Shown here: positions 1 to 8,074 of the stretch, in pieces
How positions within the stretch are numbered: the stretch's first letter is position 1
How the letters are laid out: the number at the start of each line of letters is the position of its first letter
Assembly (NCBI GenBank): GCA_025929745.1
Contig: JAICPQ010000018.1
Span: forward strand, 1-16,089
From: Burkholderiales bacterium
GTDB taxonomy: Bacteria; Pseudomonadota; Gammaproteobacteria; Burkholderiales; SG8-39
DNA: 16,089 nucleotides
Direction: 5' to 3'
Program-made: the position numbers and the translations under genes
Notes under the pieces: model-generated
The model's database searches: none
What the model was told of the DNA's origin: nothing
What the model saw: only the letters and a program-made list of their open reading frames with translations

Positions 1-369
1 CAGCGCCATCGCGCGCTCGACGTGCTGCGCGCGCCGCGCGCGGAAGCTGCGGCGCGTGTGCAGGGCGATCTCGAGCGGCAGCAGCACGTTGTCGAGCGCA
101 TTGCGCCACGGTAGGAGATTGGAGTTCTGGAATGCCATGCCGACGGACTGAAGCGGCCCGCTAACCGGCCTGCCCTCGAAGGTGAGCGTGCCCGACGCCG
201 GCGGATGCAGCCCGGAGATGAGCTTCATCAGCGAGCTCTTGCCGCAACCCGACGGGCCCACCACGGCGATGAATTCGCCGTGCGTGATTTCAAGTGAAAC
301 TTCGTCGATGGCGCGGACCGCGGCAGCGCCGCGCCCGTAGGCCATCGAGACTCGGTCGAGCCGGACCAA
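1..369 (-). CDS. ABC transporter ATP-binding protein, SsuB/TauB type (partial, 3' end off left edge)
   Basis: The visible 123 codons are the N-terminal half of an ABC ATPase that would power a nitrate/sulfonate/taurine-class importer at the inner membrane. The first beta strand reads RVSMAYG. The Walker A motif is GPSGCGKSS, encoded at about 229-255. It is followed by the ISGLHPPASGTL stretch and a Q-loop region with AFQNSNLLPWRNALDNV, the 'LLPW' wording being typical of SsuB/TauB/NrtD ATPases. The signature motif, Walker B and H-loop lie beyond the edge. The reading frame follows directly, in frame, after the stop codon of the binding-protein gene. The only start codon before the first beta strand is a TTG at 369, leaving a 3-base gap; the next ATG (345) would cut into the strand. 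The start is therefore inferred. It is almost certainly co-transcribed with the upstream binding protein, and the permease is expected further left. The substrate is not shown by the sequence; purine or ureide uptake is suggested only by the neighbours. Confidence 0.88.
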   Translation of the reverse strand, partial: MVRLDRVSMAYGRGAAAVRAIDEVSLEITHGEFIAVVGPSGCGKSSLMKLISGLHPPASGTLTFEGRPVSGPLQSVGMAFQNSNLLPWRNALDNVLLPLEIALHTRRSFRARRAQHVERAMAL

Positions 370-372
370 AAA

Positions 373-1377
373 CTACTTCACGAGCCGCTGCTCGCGAGGC
401 GGAAGGAATTGCGCGGTGAAGATATCGGCCGCCTTCGGCTTGTTCGTGTACTGGAAGGTAAGGCCGATCTGGTCGATCGAGCGCTCCAGGCGCTTCATGT
501 CCACGGCGCCAAGGCCGTTCTTCTTCACGTCGGCTGTCACGAAGTTCTTCTCGAGCGAGAGCTTGAGGCGCTCGAGCTCCACTTCGCGCTTGGCGATGGG
601 GTTCCTCTTCATGAGCGAGTCGATCGCGGCGTTCGGATTGGCCGCGGTGTCCTGGATGCCGCGGATCGTCGCCTTCACGAAGCCCGCCACGGCCTTCGGC
701 GCGAAGCGGATGAAGTCCGGGTTCGCCATGATGACGTTGCCGTAGAGGTCCACCCCGTGGTCGCGCATGTGCAGCACCGTGATCTCGTCGGCCGGCACGT
801 TGTTCGCGCGCAGGTTCATGTAAGAGGAGAACCAGAAACCGGTGATCGCGTCGACCTTGCCCTGCGCGAGCATCGGCTCGCGCACCGGGAAGCCGATGTT
901 CTCGATCTTCACCCTCGAGGCGTCGATCTTGTTCGCCTGGACGAAGATCGGCCACTGCGCGTACGCGCCATCGGCCGCGGGTGCGCCGAGCACCTTGCCT
1001 TCGAGGTCCTTGGGCTTCGCGATGCCGTTCTTCTTCAGCGAGACGATGGAAAACGCCGGCGTGTCGTACACCATCATCACCGCCTTGACCGGCAGGTTGC
1101 GCGGGTTGTCGCGGTACTTGATGAGCGAATTGATGTCGGCGAAGCCCATCTCATAGGCGCCCGACGCCACGCGGTTGATGCCTTCGACCGAGCCCGCGCC
1201 AGGATCGATGCTGACGGCGAGACCCTCGGCCTTGTAGTAACCCTTGTCGATGGCAACGAAGAACGGCGCCGCCGGACCTTCGAAGCGCCAGTCGAGCGCG
1301 AAGCGCACCGCTGTTTCTTTCTGGGCGAAGGCCGCGGCGGAGAACGACGCCGCGACGACGAGCATGGCAAAGCGCAT
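373..1377 (-). CDS. ABC transporter substrate-binding protein, NMT1/THI5-SsuA family
   Basis: A 334-residue periplasmic binding protein. The N-terminus is a clear signal peptide with a short basic start, a hydrophobic core and a likely signal-peptidase cleavage after AFA, before QKETAVRF at about residue 19. The mature part opens with the family pattern RFALDWRFEGPAAPFFVA-DKGYY, then an AEGL-V-ID-GAGS segment and a GAYEMGFADINSLIKY segment. These are typical of NMT1/THI5-like proteins that bind small organic ligands such as sulfonates, thiamine pyrimidine or riboflavin. A good Shine-Dalgarno sequence (GAGGGGAG) sits just before the ATG at 1377. It is divergent from xdhA, with 41 bp between the start codons, and directly precedes the ATPase gene. 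The ligand cannot be read from the sequence. Location beside xanthine dehydrogenase makes a purine or related heterocycle a reasonable guess (inference). Family assignment is secure, substrate is not. Confidence 0.9.
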   Translation of the reverse strand: MRFAMLVVAASFSAAAFAQKETAVRFALDWRFEGPAAPFFVAIDKGYYKAEGLAVSIDPGAGSVEGINRVASGAYEMGFADINSLIKYRDNPRNLPVKAVMMVYDTPAFSIVSLKKNGIAKPKDLEGKVLGAPAADGAYAQWPIFVQANKIDASRVKIENIGFPVREPMLAQGKVDAITGFWFSSYMNLRANNVPADEITVLHMRDHGVDLYGNVIMANPDFIRFAPKAVAGFVKATIRGIQDTAANPNAAIDSLMKRNPIAKREVELERLKLSLEKNFVTADVKKNGLGAVDMKRLERSIDQIGLTFQYTNKPKAADIFTAQFLPPREQRLVK

Positions 1378-1418
1378 GGGGCTCCCCTCGAGAAAATCCG
1401 GATAAAGTCTACCGCACG
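1378..1418. promoter_or_regulatory. Divergent promoter region between importer and xdhABC
   Basis: This 41-bp gap separates the ATG of the binding-protein gene (leftward) from the ATG of xdhA (rightward), so it must hold or border control elements for both transcripts. It contains an 8-bp perfect palindrome ATCCGGAT at 1396-1403 flanked by A/T-rich bases, unusual in this GC-rich window. The overlapping GGATAAAGT resembles a -10 element for xdhA. The binding-protein gene has a strong Shine-Dalgarno in this gap, whereas xdhA has no obvious one. Promoter positions are tentative. Confidence 0.4.
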
Positions 1419-2711
1419 ATGCGCGCGACCATCGAGTTTTTGCTGAACGGCGAGCCCGTCTCGCTCGACGCGGCGCAGGGCACGCGCACGCTTCTCACGT
1501 GGCTGCGCGAGGAGCGGCGCCTGACCGGCACGAAGGAAGGCTGCGCCGAAGGCGACTGCGGCGCCTGCACGGTCGTGGTGGATGACCTGCCCGTGTGCAG
1601 CTGCGTCTATCCGCTCGGCTGCCTCGACGGCAAGGCGCTTACGACGGTGGAGGGGCTCGAAAACCATCCCGCGCAGCGCGCGATGGTCGAGTGCCACGGC
1701 TCTCAGTGCGGCTTCTGCACTCCGGGTTTCGTCATGGCGCTGTACGCGCATTACCAGAAGCCCTCCGCCTCGGTCGCCGACGCGATCGCGGGAAACCTAT
1801 GCCGCTGCACCGGCTACGCGCCGATTCTGGAGGCCGGGCGTAGGATGTTCGAGTACCCGCACAAGACACAAGGCGCGGCGTCGCCGTCGCCGCGCGAAGG
1901 CGTCTCCCACCCCCGGTTCAGCGCACCGCGCACGCTCGCCGAGCTCGAGCGCGTGCTGCGCCCGGACGCCACCTTGCTCGCCGGCGGCACCGATCTGGGG
2001 CTTCTCATCACCAAGCAGCTGCGCGAGCTCGACAACGTCCTCTACCTCGGCAACGTGCACGAGCTGAAGCGCATCGAGGACACGGCCGACCACGTCGAGA
2101 TCGGCGCCGCGGTCACTTACGCCGAGGCGCTGGTAGCGCTGGGCGCGCTGCACGCCGATATCGGCGAGCTCCTGCGCCGCCTCGGCGGCGCCCAGGTGCG
2201 CGCCTGCGGCACGATCGCCGGGAACATCGCGAACGGCTCGCCCATCGGCGATTCGATGCCATTCCTCATGGCGCTCGGCGCCACGGTCATCACCCAGCGT
2301 CGCGCCATCGCGCTGGATGTTTTCTACAACGGCTACCGGAAGAGCGTTCTCGAGCCCGGTGAGTACATCCGTGCGGTGCGAGTACCGAAGCTCGCCCGTG
2401 CCGCGCGTTTCGCGGTCTACAAGGTCTCGAAGCGCTTCGACCAGGACATCTCTGCGGTGTGCGCGGCTTTCCACGTCCACGAAGGCAAGGCGCGCTTCGC
2501 CTTCGGCGGCATGGCGGCGACACCGGCGCGCGCGCCCCGAGCCGAGGCTGCATTCGCGCAAGGCGCCGATGCGGCGTGCGCGGCGCTCGCCGCGGATTTC
2601 AGGCCGCTTTCCGACCATCGCGGCTCGGGCTGGTACCGCACGACGGTCGCACAAAACCTCCTGCGCAAGTTCGCCGCGGGCATCGGCCCGCGGGCGATAT
2701 TCGAGCTGTGA
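1419..2711 (+). CDS. xdhA: Xanthine dehydrogenase small subunit (2x[2Fe-2S] and FAD domains)
   Basis: This 430-residue subunit passes electrons from the molybdenum centre of XdhB through two iron-sulfur clusters to FAD and then NAD+. Domains in order: a plant-ferredoxin-type [2Fe-2S] domain with C42, C47, C50 and C62; a helical second [2Fe-2S] domain with C97 and C100 (SQCGFCTPG) and C128 and C130 (NLCRCTGY); a linker around 148-165; an FAD-binding domain with LLAGGTDLGLL (186-196) and GTIAGNIANGSPIGDSMPF (264-282); and a CO-dehydrogenase-flavoprotein-type C-terminal domain (about 320-430). All eight cluster cysteines are present. Start at ATG 1419 places the first beta strand (IEFLLNGEPV) correctly at the N-terminus. 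Its stop overlaps the GTG start of xdhB by 4 bp (GTGA), indicating translational coupling. It is the first gene of xdhABC. Length is within the normal range for the bacterial two-subunit form. Confidence 0.96.
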   Translation: MRATIEFLLNGEPVSLDAAQGTRTLLTWLREERRLTGTKEGCAEGDCGACTVVVDDLPVCSCVYPLGCLDGKALTTVEGLENHPAQRAMVECHGSQCGFCTPGFVMALYAHYQKPSASVADAIAGNLCRCTGYAPILEAGRRMFEYPHKTQGAASPSPREGVSHPRFSAPRTLAELERVLRPDATLLAGGTDLGLLITKQLRELDNVLYLGNVHELKRIEDTADHVEIGAAVTYAEALVALGALHADIGELLRRLGGAQVRACGTIAGNIANGSPIGDSMPFLMALGATVITQRRAIALDVFYNGYRKSVLEPGEYIRAVRVPKLARAARFAVYKVSKRFDQDISAVCAAFHVHEGKARFAFGGMAATPARAPRAEAAFAQGADAACAALAADFRPLSDHRGSGWYRTTVAQNLLRKFAAGIGPRAIFEL

Positions 2712-4921
2712 TCCGCGAACCCCTGCCGCACGACAGCGCCGCGCTGCACGTCTGCGGCGAAGCGCGTTACGTGGACGACCTGGCGGAGCCGCCGGGCACG
2801 CTGTTCGGCGCCGTCGGCCTCTCTACGGTTACGCACGCGAAGCTCGTATCGCTCGACCTCGAACCGGTGCGCCGCGCACCCGGGGTCGTCGTCGTGATCG
2901 CGGCCGCGGACATTCCGGGCAACAACAACATCGGGCCGGTGCTTCCCGACGAGCCGGTTTTCGTCTCTGGCACTGTGGAATTCCGCGGACAGCCGCTCTT
3001 CGCGGTCGCCGCGACGAGCGTCGAGCATGCGCGGCGCGCCGCGCACCTCGCTCGAGCGCAGTACGAGGAGCTCGAGCCGGTGCTTACGATCGAAAAAGCG
3101 CTCGAACGACGGCTCTTCGTCGTGCCTTCCGTCGAAGTGAAGCGCGGTAATCTGGCCGCCCGTTCGGCTCACACCCTGCGCGGAAACCTGCGCTGCGGCG
3201 GGCAGGAGCATTTCTATCTCGAAGGGCAGGTCGCGCTTGCGATCCCGGGTGAGCGCGAGGAAATGCTCGTCCATTCGTCGACGCAGCACCCGACCGAGGT
3301 CCAGCATCTGGTCGCCGCCGCGCTCGGCGTCGCCGACGCCAAGGTCACCGTTGAGCTGCGCCGCCTCGGCGGCGGGTTCGGCGGCAAGGAGACCCAAGCG
3401 GCGTTCTATGCCGTCGTGGCGGCGCTCCTTGCGCGCGCCACCGCTCGGCCGGTCAAGCTGCGCGCCGATCGCGACGACGACATGGTCGGCACTGGCAAAC
3501 GGCACGACTTCCTTCATGACTACGCCGTCGGCTTCGACGACGACGGCCGCATCGAGACGCTGAACCTGATGCTCGCCTCGCGCTGCGGCATCTCCGCCGA
3601 TCTGTCGGCGGCGGTGAACGACCGCGCGGTCTTCCACTGCGACAACGCGTACTTCCTGCCCAATGTGCGCATCACGTCGCATCGCTGCAAGACGAACACC
3701 GTGTCAAACACCGCGTTTCGCGGCTTCGGCGGCCCGCAGGGCATGTTCGCCGCGGAAGGCGTAATCGCCGCCATTGCGCGGCGCCTGGATCTCGATCCGC
3801 TCGATGTGCGAAAGCGAAACCTCTACGGCGATGCGCCGCGCAACGTGACGCCTTACGGCATGACGGTGGCGGACAACGTGCTGCCTGAACTCATCGACGA
3901 TCTCGAACGGCGCTCCGATTACCGCGCGCGCCGCGCCGCGATCCGCACCTTCAACGCTTCCTCGGCGCTCTTCAGGAAAGGCATCGCGCTCACGCCGGTC
4001 AAGTTCGGCATCGCATTCACTACCGTGTCGATGAACCAGGCGGGCGCGCTCGTGCACATCTACACCGACGGCAGCGTGCACCTGAACCACGGCGGCACCG
4101 AAATGGGCCAGGGGCTCTTTGTCAAAGTGGCGCAGATGGTGGCCCAGGAACTGGAGATTCCGCTCGGGCAGGTGCACATCACCGCGACGTCGACCGCCAA
4201 GGTGCCGAACACTTCGCCAACGGCCGCCTCGAGCGGCACCGACATCAACGGCGAGGCGGCGCGCGCGGCGTGCCGCGTACTGAAGGAGCGCCTCGCGCCG
4301 TTCCGCGCCAGACTGCCGAACGCGAGCTTCGCGCAGATCGCGCGCGAAGCGTTCCTCGCGCGCGTGCCGCTTTCGGCGACGGGCTACTGGCGCACGCCCG
4401 ACATCCACTTCGACCGCGAGCGCTTCCAGGGCGAGCCGTTTTACTACTTCGCTTACGGCGCCGCCGTATCGGAAGTGGTGGTCGACACGCTGACCGGCGA
4501 ATGGCGCCTGCTGCGCGCCGACCTCCTGCAGGACGTCGGCCGCTCACTGAACCCGGCGATCGACCGCGGCCAGGTCGAAGGCGGCTTCATCCAGGGCATG
4601 GGCTGGCTGACGATGGAGGAGCTCGTCTGGGACGCGAACGGCGCGCTCGCCACGCATGCGCCGTCCACCTACAAGATCCCCGTCGCGAGCGATTGCCCGC
4701 CGCAGTTCAACGTCTGGCTATGGGAGCGCGGCGAGAACCAGCGCGACATCGCCTATCGCTCGAAGGCGGTCGGCGAGCCGCCGCTCATGCTCGCGCTCTC
4801 GGTCTTCCACGCGATCTACGACGCGGTCGGCTCGACCAGCACCTCGCGGGACCCCATCCCGCTCGATGCGCCCGCGACACCCGAGAACATCCTGAGGGCC
4901 CTATGTTCATTGAAGTCCTGA
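2708..4921 (+). CDS. xdhB: Xanthine dehydrogenase large subunit (molybdopterin-binding)
   Basis: This 737-residue catalytic subunit carries the molybdenum cofactor that hydroxylates hypoxanthine and xanthine to urate. GTG at 2708 is chosen because it overlaps the xdhA stop and gives the standard N-terminus (IREPLPHDSAALHVCGEARYVDD-like). Key motifs: GGGFGGKET at 221-229, whose E228 matches the purine-recognising Glu of mammalian XDH; NTAFRGFGGPQ at 334-344, whose R338 matches the second substrate-recognition residue (Arg880 in bovine numbering); GTEMGQGL at 463-470 for cofactor binding; and KAVGEPPLMLA at 686-696, with E690 as the catalytic base (Glu1261 in bovine). Retention of the recognition Glu and Arg supports true xanthine dehydrogenase rather than aldehyde oxidase. 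The longer open frame running upstream from 2459 is only read-through over xdhA. The 3' end overlaps xdhC by 19 bp. Confidence 0.96.
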   Translation: MIREPLPHDSAALHVCGEARYVDDLAEPPGTLFGAVGLSTVTHAKLVSLDLEPVRRAPGVVVVIAAADIPGNNNIGPVLPDEPVFVSGTVEFRGQPLFAVAATSVEHARRAAHLARAQYEELEPVLTIEKALERRLFVVPSVEVKRGNLAARSAHTLRGNLRCGGQEHFYLEGQVALAIPGEREEMLVHSSTQHPTEVQHLVAAALGVADAKVTVELRRLGGGFGGKETQAAFYAVVAALLARATARPVKLRADRDDDMVGTGKRHDFLHDYAVGFDDDGRIETLNLMLASRCGISADLSAAVNDRAVFHCDNAYFLPNVRITSHRCKTNTVSNTAFRGFGGPQGMFAAEGVIAAIARRLDLDPLDVRKRNLYGDAPRNVTPYGMTVADNVLPELIDDLERRSDYRARRAAIRTFNASSALFRKGIALTPVKFGIAFTTVSMNQAGALVHIYTDGSVHLNHGGTEMGQGLFVKVAQMVAQELEIPLGQVHITATSTAKVPNTSPTAASSGTDINGEAARAACRVLKERLAPFRARLPNASFAQIAREAFLARVPLSATGYWRTPDIHFDRERFQGEPFYYFAYGAAVSEVVVDTLTGEWRLLRADLLQDVGRSLNPAIDRGQVEGGFIQGMGWLTMEELVWDANGALATHAPSTYKIPVASDCPPQFNVWLWERGENQRDIAYRSKAVGEPPLMLALSVFHAIYDAVGSTSTSRDPIPLDAPATPENILRALCSLKS

Positions 4922-5640
4922 TCGCCGAGACGCGCGGCTCATCCCCGCGCGAGGCGGGCACGCGCATGTGGGTGAGCGCCAGCGAAGTGCATGGAACCAT
5001 CGGCGGCGGCAACTTGGAGTTCAACGCGGTCAGTATCGCGCGCGACATGCTCTCTTCCTCACGGCAGCTAAGCGAGCGCCGGTTCGCTCTCGGCGATTCG
5101 CTTGGCCAGTGTTGCGGCGGCAGCGTCACGCTTCGATTCAGGAGCGTGGCGAACCACGGCGCTGAGCCACCGCAATTCCACGTCGTGCTCTACGGCGCGG
5201 GCCATGTCGGCACCGAGGTGGCGCGCATCCTGGAGCGGCTGCCGTGCCGGCTCACGTGGTTCGATTCCCGTCACGAGCTGGCGCAGCCTGGGGTGCTGAT
5301 CGAGGAAGAGCCGGCCTGGATGGTGGATCAAGCGCCGCGCGATGCGTTCCATCTCGTGATGACGCACAGCCACCCGCTCGACCTGGAGATCGTCGAGCGC
5401 GTGCTGCGCCGCGGCGACTTCTCCTTTCTCGGCTTGATCGGCTCGGAGACCAAGGCCGCGAAGTTCCGGGCTCGGCTACGCGCACGAGGGCTGGATGCGT
5501 CCGCGCTCGTCTGCCCCGTCGGCCTTTTCAAGGCCGGCAAGCATCCCGCCGAGGTGGCTGTATCAGCGGTGGCGCAGATCCTGGCGCGGCGCGCGCACGT
5601 GCCAGTCGGTCGCGCGCTGGAAAGCGTGCCCGGCGCTTAG
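4903..5640 (+). CDS. xdhC: XdhC, molybdenum-cofactor insertion chaperone for xanthine dehydrogenase
   Basis: A 245-residue XdhC/CoxI-family protein. In Rhodobacter capsulatus, XdhC binds sulfurated molybdenum cofactor and delivers it to XdhB without being part of the final enzyme. Visible features: the N-terminal GSSPREAGTRM motif (about 12-22); GTIGGGNLE (31-39); the QCCGG segment (69-73); a Rossmann-like VVLYGAGHVGTEVARIL stretch near 95-111; then FLGLIGSETKAAKFRARL and CPVGLFKAGKHPAEVAVS in the C-terminal domain. ATG 4903 lies five bases after a GAGG Shine-Dalgarno element and overlaps xdhB by 19 bp, so the gene is the last of the xdhABC operon. Its final 78 bases overlap, tail to tail, the 3' end of the oppositely oriented amidase gene. 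A GC hairpin spans its stop codon. Confidence 0.95.
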   Translation: MFIEVLIAETRGSSPREAGTRMWVSASEVHGTIGGGNLEFNAVSIARDMLSSSRQLSERRFALGDSLGQCCGGSVTLRFRSVANHGAEPPQFHVVLYGAGHVGTEVARILERLPCRLTWFDSRHELAQPGVLIEEEPAWMVDQAPRDAFHLVMTHSHPLDLEIVERVLRRGDFSFLGLIGSETKAAKFRARLRARGLDASALVCPVGLFKAGKHPAEVAVSAVAQILARRAHVPVGRALESVPGA

Positions 5641-6939
5641 CGCCGTCGCCTCATCGAACGGCGGCGCGATGAGCTGCATGCCGATCGGCATGCCGTCGCG
5701 CGTGAAACCGGCATTGGCCACGACCACCGGAAGGCCAAGGTAGCTGATCGGCCGCGTAAGCCGCACGAAGCGGCCGAGCATCTGCGCCGCCGCCTCGCCC
5801 GTCGAAACATCGGTCTCGGCGATCGTCGGCGTCTGGAAGGACACGACCGGTCCGTGCACGAGGTCCACCTTGGAGAATATGGCTTTGCAAAATGCCGCGA
5901 TCGCCGGGCCGCGCGCCTGCATGGCCTTCACGTAGTCGAGCGCGAGCACCGGCCGCCCCTTCTCCAGCCTCTCGCGCACCTGCGGCGAATAATCCTGCGG
6001 CCGGGTGCGGAACCACTCGTCGTGGAACGGATTCGCCTCGGCGGCGTGCACCACCGCCCCCGCGGCCGTCCATAGCGAGAGGTCGGGCAGATCGATATCG
6101 GTCACCGTGGCGCCGAGGCGACGAAACACTTCAAGCGAGGCGTCCATCGCGGCTGCGATCTCACTGTCGCAGCCATCGTAGAAAAGTTGCCGCGGTCGAC
6201 CGATGCGTAAGCCCTTGACGGACTTCAACGGAAAAGCGCGCTGTGCGATGACTTCAAGGATGAGCGCGGCGTCTCCGACCGTGCGCGTGAGCGGCCCGAC
6301 GGTGTCCAGCGTCGGGCAGAGCGGCAGGATGTTCTCGACGGAAACCAAGCCGTGCGTAGGGCGCACGCCCGAGATGCCGCAAAACGCCGCTGGCAGGCGC
6401 ACCGAACCGCCGGTATCGGAACCGAGCGCCGCGAAGTTCGCGCGCGCCGCTACCGACGCGCCCGACCCGGACGACGAGCCGCCGGTGATTCGCTCGGTGT
6501 TCCAGGGGTTGCGGCAATGGCCGTAGTGCCAGTTATGGCCGGTCGGACCCATGGCGAACTCAGCCATGTTGAGCACACCGAACTGGATTGCGCCGGCGGC
6601 GTCGAGCAGCTCCAGGACCTTCGCGGTTCCCGGTGCCGGCGTCTCGCGCATGATCTTGGAGCCGCAGGTCGAGACCACGCCGCGACGGTAGTACATGTCC
6701 TTGTGCGCCATCGGCACGCCGTGCAAGGGGCCGCGCACGTAGCCGCGCGCAATTTCCTTATCGCCGAGGTGCGCGGCAGCGAGGGCCGAGTCGTCGTCGA
6801 TGCGCAGGAAACAGTTGAGCTTCGGCTGCACTGCATGCGCGCGCTCGAGCGTCGCTTCCGTGGCGGCGACGCACGTCGCGTGCCGCTCGCGGATCGCCGC
6901 GGCGAGCTCCACGCAGGAAAGACTGGTCAGGGATTCCAT
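5563..6939 (-). CDS. Amidase-signature family hydrolase, substrate unknown
   Basis: A 458-residue amidase-signature (GatA/AtzF-like) hydrolase with the full Ser-cisSer-Lys triad: Lys80 in LHGVPMAHKDM, the cis-Ser within GGSSSGSG (153-160), and nucleophile Ser179 in GSDTGGSVRLPAA. The C-terminus has the expected GLPVVVANAGFTRDGMPIG segment and the FQRATDWH ending. ATG 6939 is used; it overlaps the end of puuD by 13 bp, so this is the last gene of the leftward urate operon. A longer frame extending to 7338 is antisense-free read-through over puuD and is rejected as N-terminus. The family hydrolyses C-N amide bonds of many small molecules, so motif content does not give the substrate. Context suggests a ureide or oxamate-like amide (inference). 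It has no signal peptide and should be cytoplasmic. Its last 78 bp overlap xdhC on the other strand. Confidence 0.92.
   Translation of the reverse strand: MESLTSLSCVELAAAIRERHATCVAATEATLERAHAVQPKLNCFLRIDDDSALAAAHLGDKEIARGYVRGPLHGVPMAHKDMYYRRGVVSTCGSKIMRETPAPGTAKVLELLDAAGAIQFGVLNMAEFAMGPTGHNWHYGHCRNPWNTERITGGSSSGSGASVAARANFAALGSDTGGSVRLPAAFCGISGVRPTHGLVSVENILPLCPTLDTVGPLTRTVGDAALILEVIAQRAFPLKSVKGLRIGRPRQLFYDGCDSEIAAAMDASLEVFRRLGATVTDIDLPDLSLWTAAGAVVHAAEANPFHDEWFRTRPQDYSPQVRERLEKGRPVLALDYVKAMQARGPAIAAFCKAIFSKVDLVHGPVVSFQTPTIAETDVSTGEAAAQMLGRFVRLTRPISYLGLPVVVANAGFTRDGMPIGMQLIAPPFDEATALSAGHAFQRATDWHVRAPRQDLRHR
5631..5645 (+). terminator. GC hairpin across the xdhC stop codon (weak terminator candidate)
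   Basis: CGGCGC-TTA-GCGCCG forms a 6-bp GC stem with a 3-base loop, with the xdhC TAG stop partly in the loop and stem. There is no following T-tract, so it does not meet the criteria for an intrinsic terminator. It also lies inside the oppositely oriented amidase coding region. It may attenuate or protect the ends of the convergent transcripts, or be incidental. Confidence 0.2.
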
Positions 6940-8066
6940 CGCTCGAGCAATACCCGCTCCTCGTTCGTCAGGCCGGTGATATTGCCCGGCGGCATGAGGC
7001 GTGCGCGTACGGTTTCGCGAATGTGCGACGCCTGTCCGCGAATGCGTTCGTCGGTATCGAGCTTCACGCCCTTCGGCGCTTCGGCCAGGCCCGGAAGCGT
7101 CGGTTTCTCGGCGTGACAATTCAAGCAGCGCTGCCCGACGATGCGCTTCACGTCCTCCAGCTTGACCGGTTCCAGGTTCGCCTGCGGCCCCGGAACCAGC
7201 GCGACGATGACCACGCCGACGAGCAGCAAGCCGGCCACGAGCGTCCACGCGGGCGCCGCGCCCTTGTGCCGGCCAACGAACCAGAGGCGCACGAGCGCCC
7301 CGGCGAGCGCCATGGCGATCAGCACGAGCCAGTTCCACGCGTGCCCGAAGGTCGTGGCGTGATGGTTCGAGATCATGGTGAAGATGACAGGCAGCGTGAA
7401 GTACGTGTTGTGCACGCTGCGCTGCTTGCCGGCGAGCGCATACTTCGCGTCCGGCTCGCGCCCTTCCTGCTTCGCGCGCACGAGCTCGCGCTGGCCAGGG
7501 ATGATGATATGCGCGACGTTCCCCGCCATGATCGTGCCGAGGATCGCGCCGAAGTGGATGAACGCGCCGCGCCCGCTGAATAGCTGCGCGAGCGCCCAGG
7601 CCACGAGCGCAAAGAAAACCAGGATCGCGAGCGCGAGCCCCGCGTCGCTATTCCGAAGCGGGGAGCGGCAAAGGCCTTCGTAAACGGCGAGCCCGGCGAC
7701 CAGGCTTGCGAGCCCGATGCCGATGGCGCCGCCCTGCGATAGCGGCATGACTTCGGCGTCGATGAGGAACACCTCGGCGTTTGCGTAGTACACGAGCACG
7801 AGCAGCGCGAAGCCGGTGATCCACGTCCAGTACGCCTCCCACTTGAACCAGTGCAGCGTCGCGGGCAGCTTCTCCGGCGCTAGCCGGTATTTCTGCGCCC
7901 TGTAGAACCCGCCGCCGTGGATCGCGTACAGCTCGCCCGCGAACTGCGGATCGGACGCCTTCTCGAGGTGGTTATCGAGCCAGATGAAATAGAACGACGC
8001 CCCGATCCAGGCCATGCCGACCACGACATGCGCCCAGCGCGCGAGCAGCGTCAGCCAGTCGAGCAA
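6927..8066 (-). CDS. puuD: PuuD, membrane-bound urate oxidase with C-terminal cytochrome c domain
   Basis: A 379-residue integral membrane protein of the DUF989/PuuD family, which oxidises urate to 5-hydroxyisourate and passes electrons to its own cytochrome c domain and the respiratory chain, instead of making hydrogen peroxide. Hydrophobic segments are visible around residues 5-30, 80-100, 112-130, 142-162, 167-190, 222-235, 244-262 and 273-291. Conserved membrane-domain features include WAHVVVGMAWIGASFYFIWLD near the start (about 11-31) and SNHHATTFGHAWNW (233-246). The C-terminal c-type haem site is CLNCH (314-318), with a likely axial Met358 in RLMPPGN. Start: the frame has an upstream TAG and the only start before MLDWL-like sequence is TTG 8066. 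It lies 8 bp after the preceding HIU-hydrolase-like gene and overlaps the amidase gene by 13 bp. Confidence 0.95.
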   Translation of the reverse strand: MLDWLTLLARWAHVVVGMAWIGASFYFIWLDNHLEKASDPQFAGELYAIHGGGFYRAQKYRLAPEKLPATLHWFKWEAYWTWITGFALLVLVYYANAEVFLIDAEVMPLSQGGAIGIGLASLVAGLAVYEGLCRSPLRNSDAGLALAILVFFALVAWALAQLFSGRGAFIHFGAILGTIMAGNVAHIIIPGQRELVRAKQEGREPDAKYALAGKQRSVHNTYFTLPVIFTMISNHHATTFGHAWNWLVLIAMALAGALVRLWFVGRHKGAAPAWTLVAGLLLVGVVIVALVPGPQANLEPVKLEDVKRIVGQRCLNCHAEKPTLPGLAEAPKGVKLDTDERIRGQASHIRETVRARLMPPGNITGLTNEERVLLERWNP

Positions 8067-8074
8067 GTACGCTT

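Noticed and set aside
409..1446. 345-codon plus-strand open frame across the binding-protein gene
   Set aside because: Shadow frame of a GC-rich gene: Arg/Val/His/Glu-rich composition with no recognisable domain, while the minus strand encodes a full binding protein with signal peptide.
2417..3682. 421-codon minus-strand open frame opposite xdhA/xdhB
   Set aside because: Antisense shadow of two well-conserved xanthine dehydrogenase subunits; no domain features.
6940..7338. N-terminal extension of the amidase frame
   Set aside because: It overlaps puuD in another frame, has no domain features, and the amidase N-terminus fits ATG 6939.
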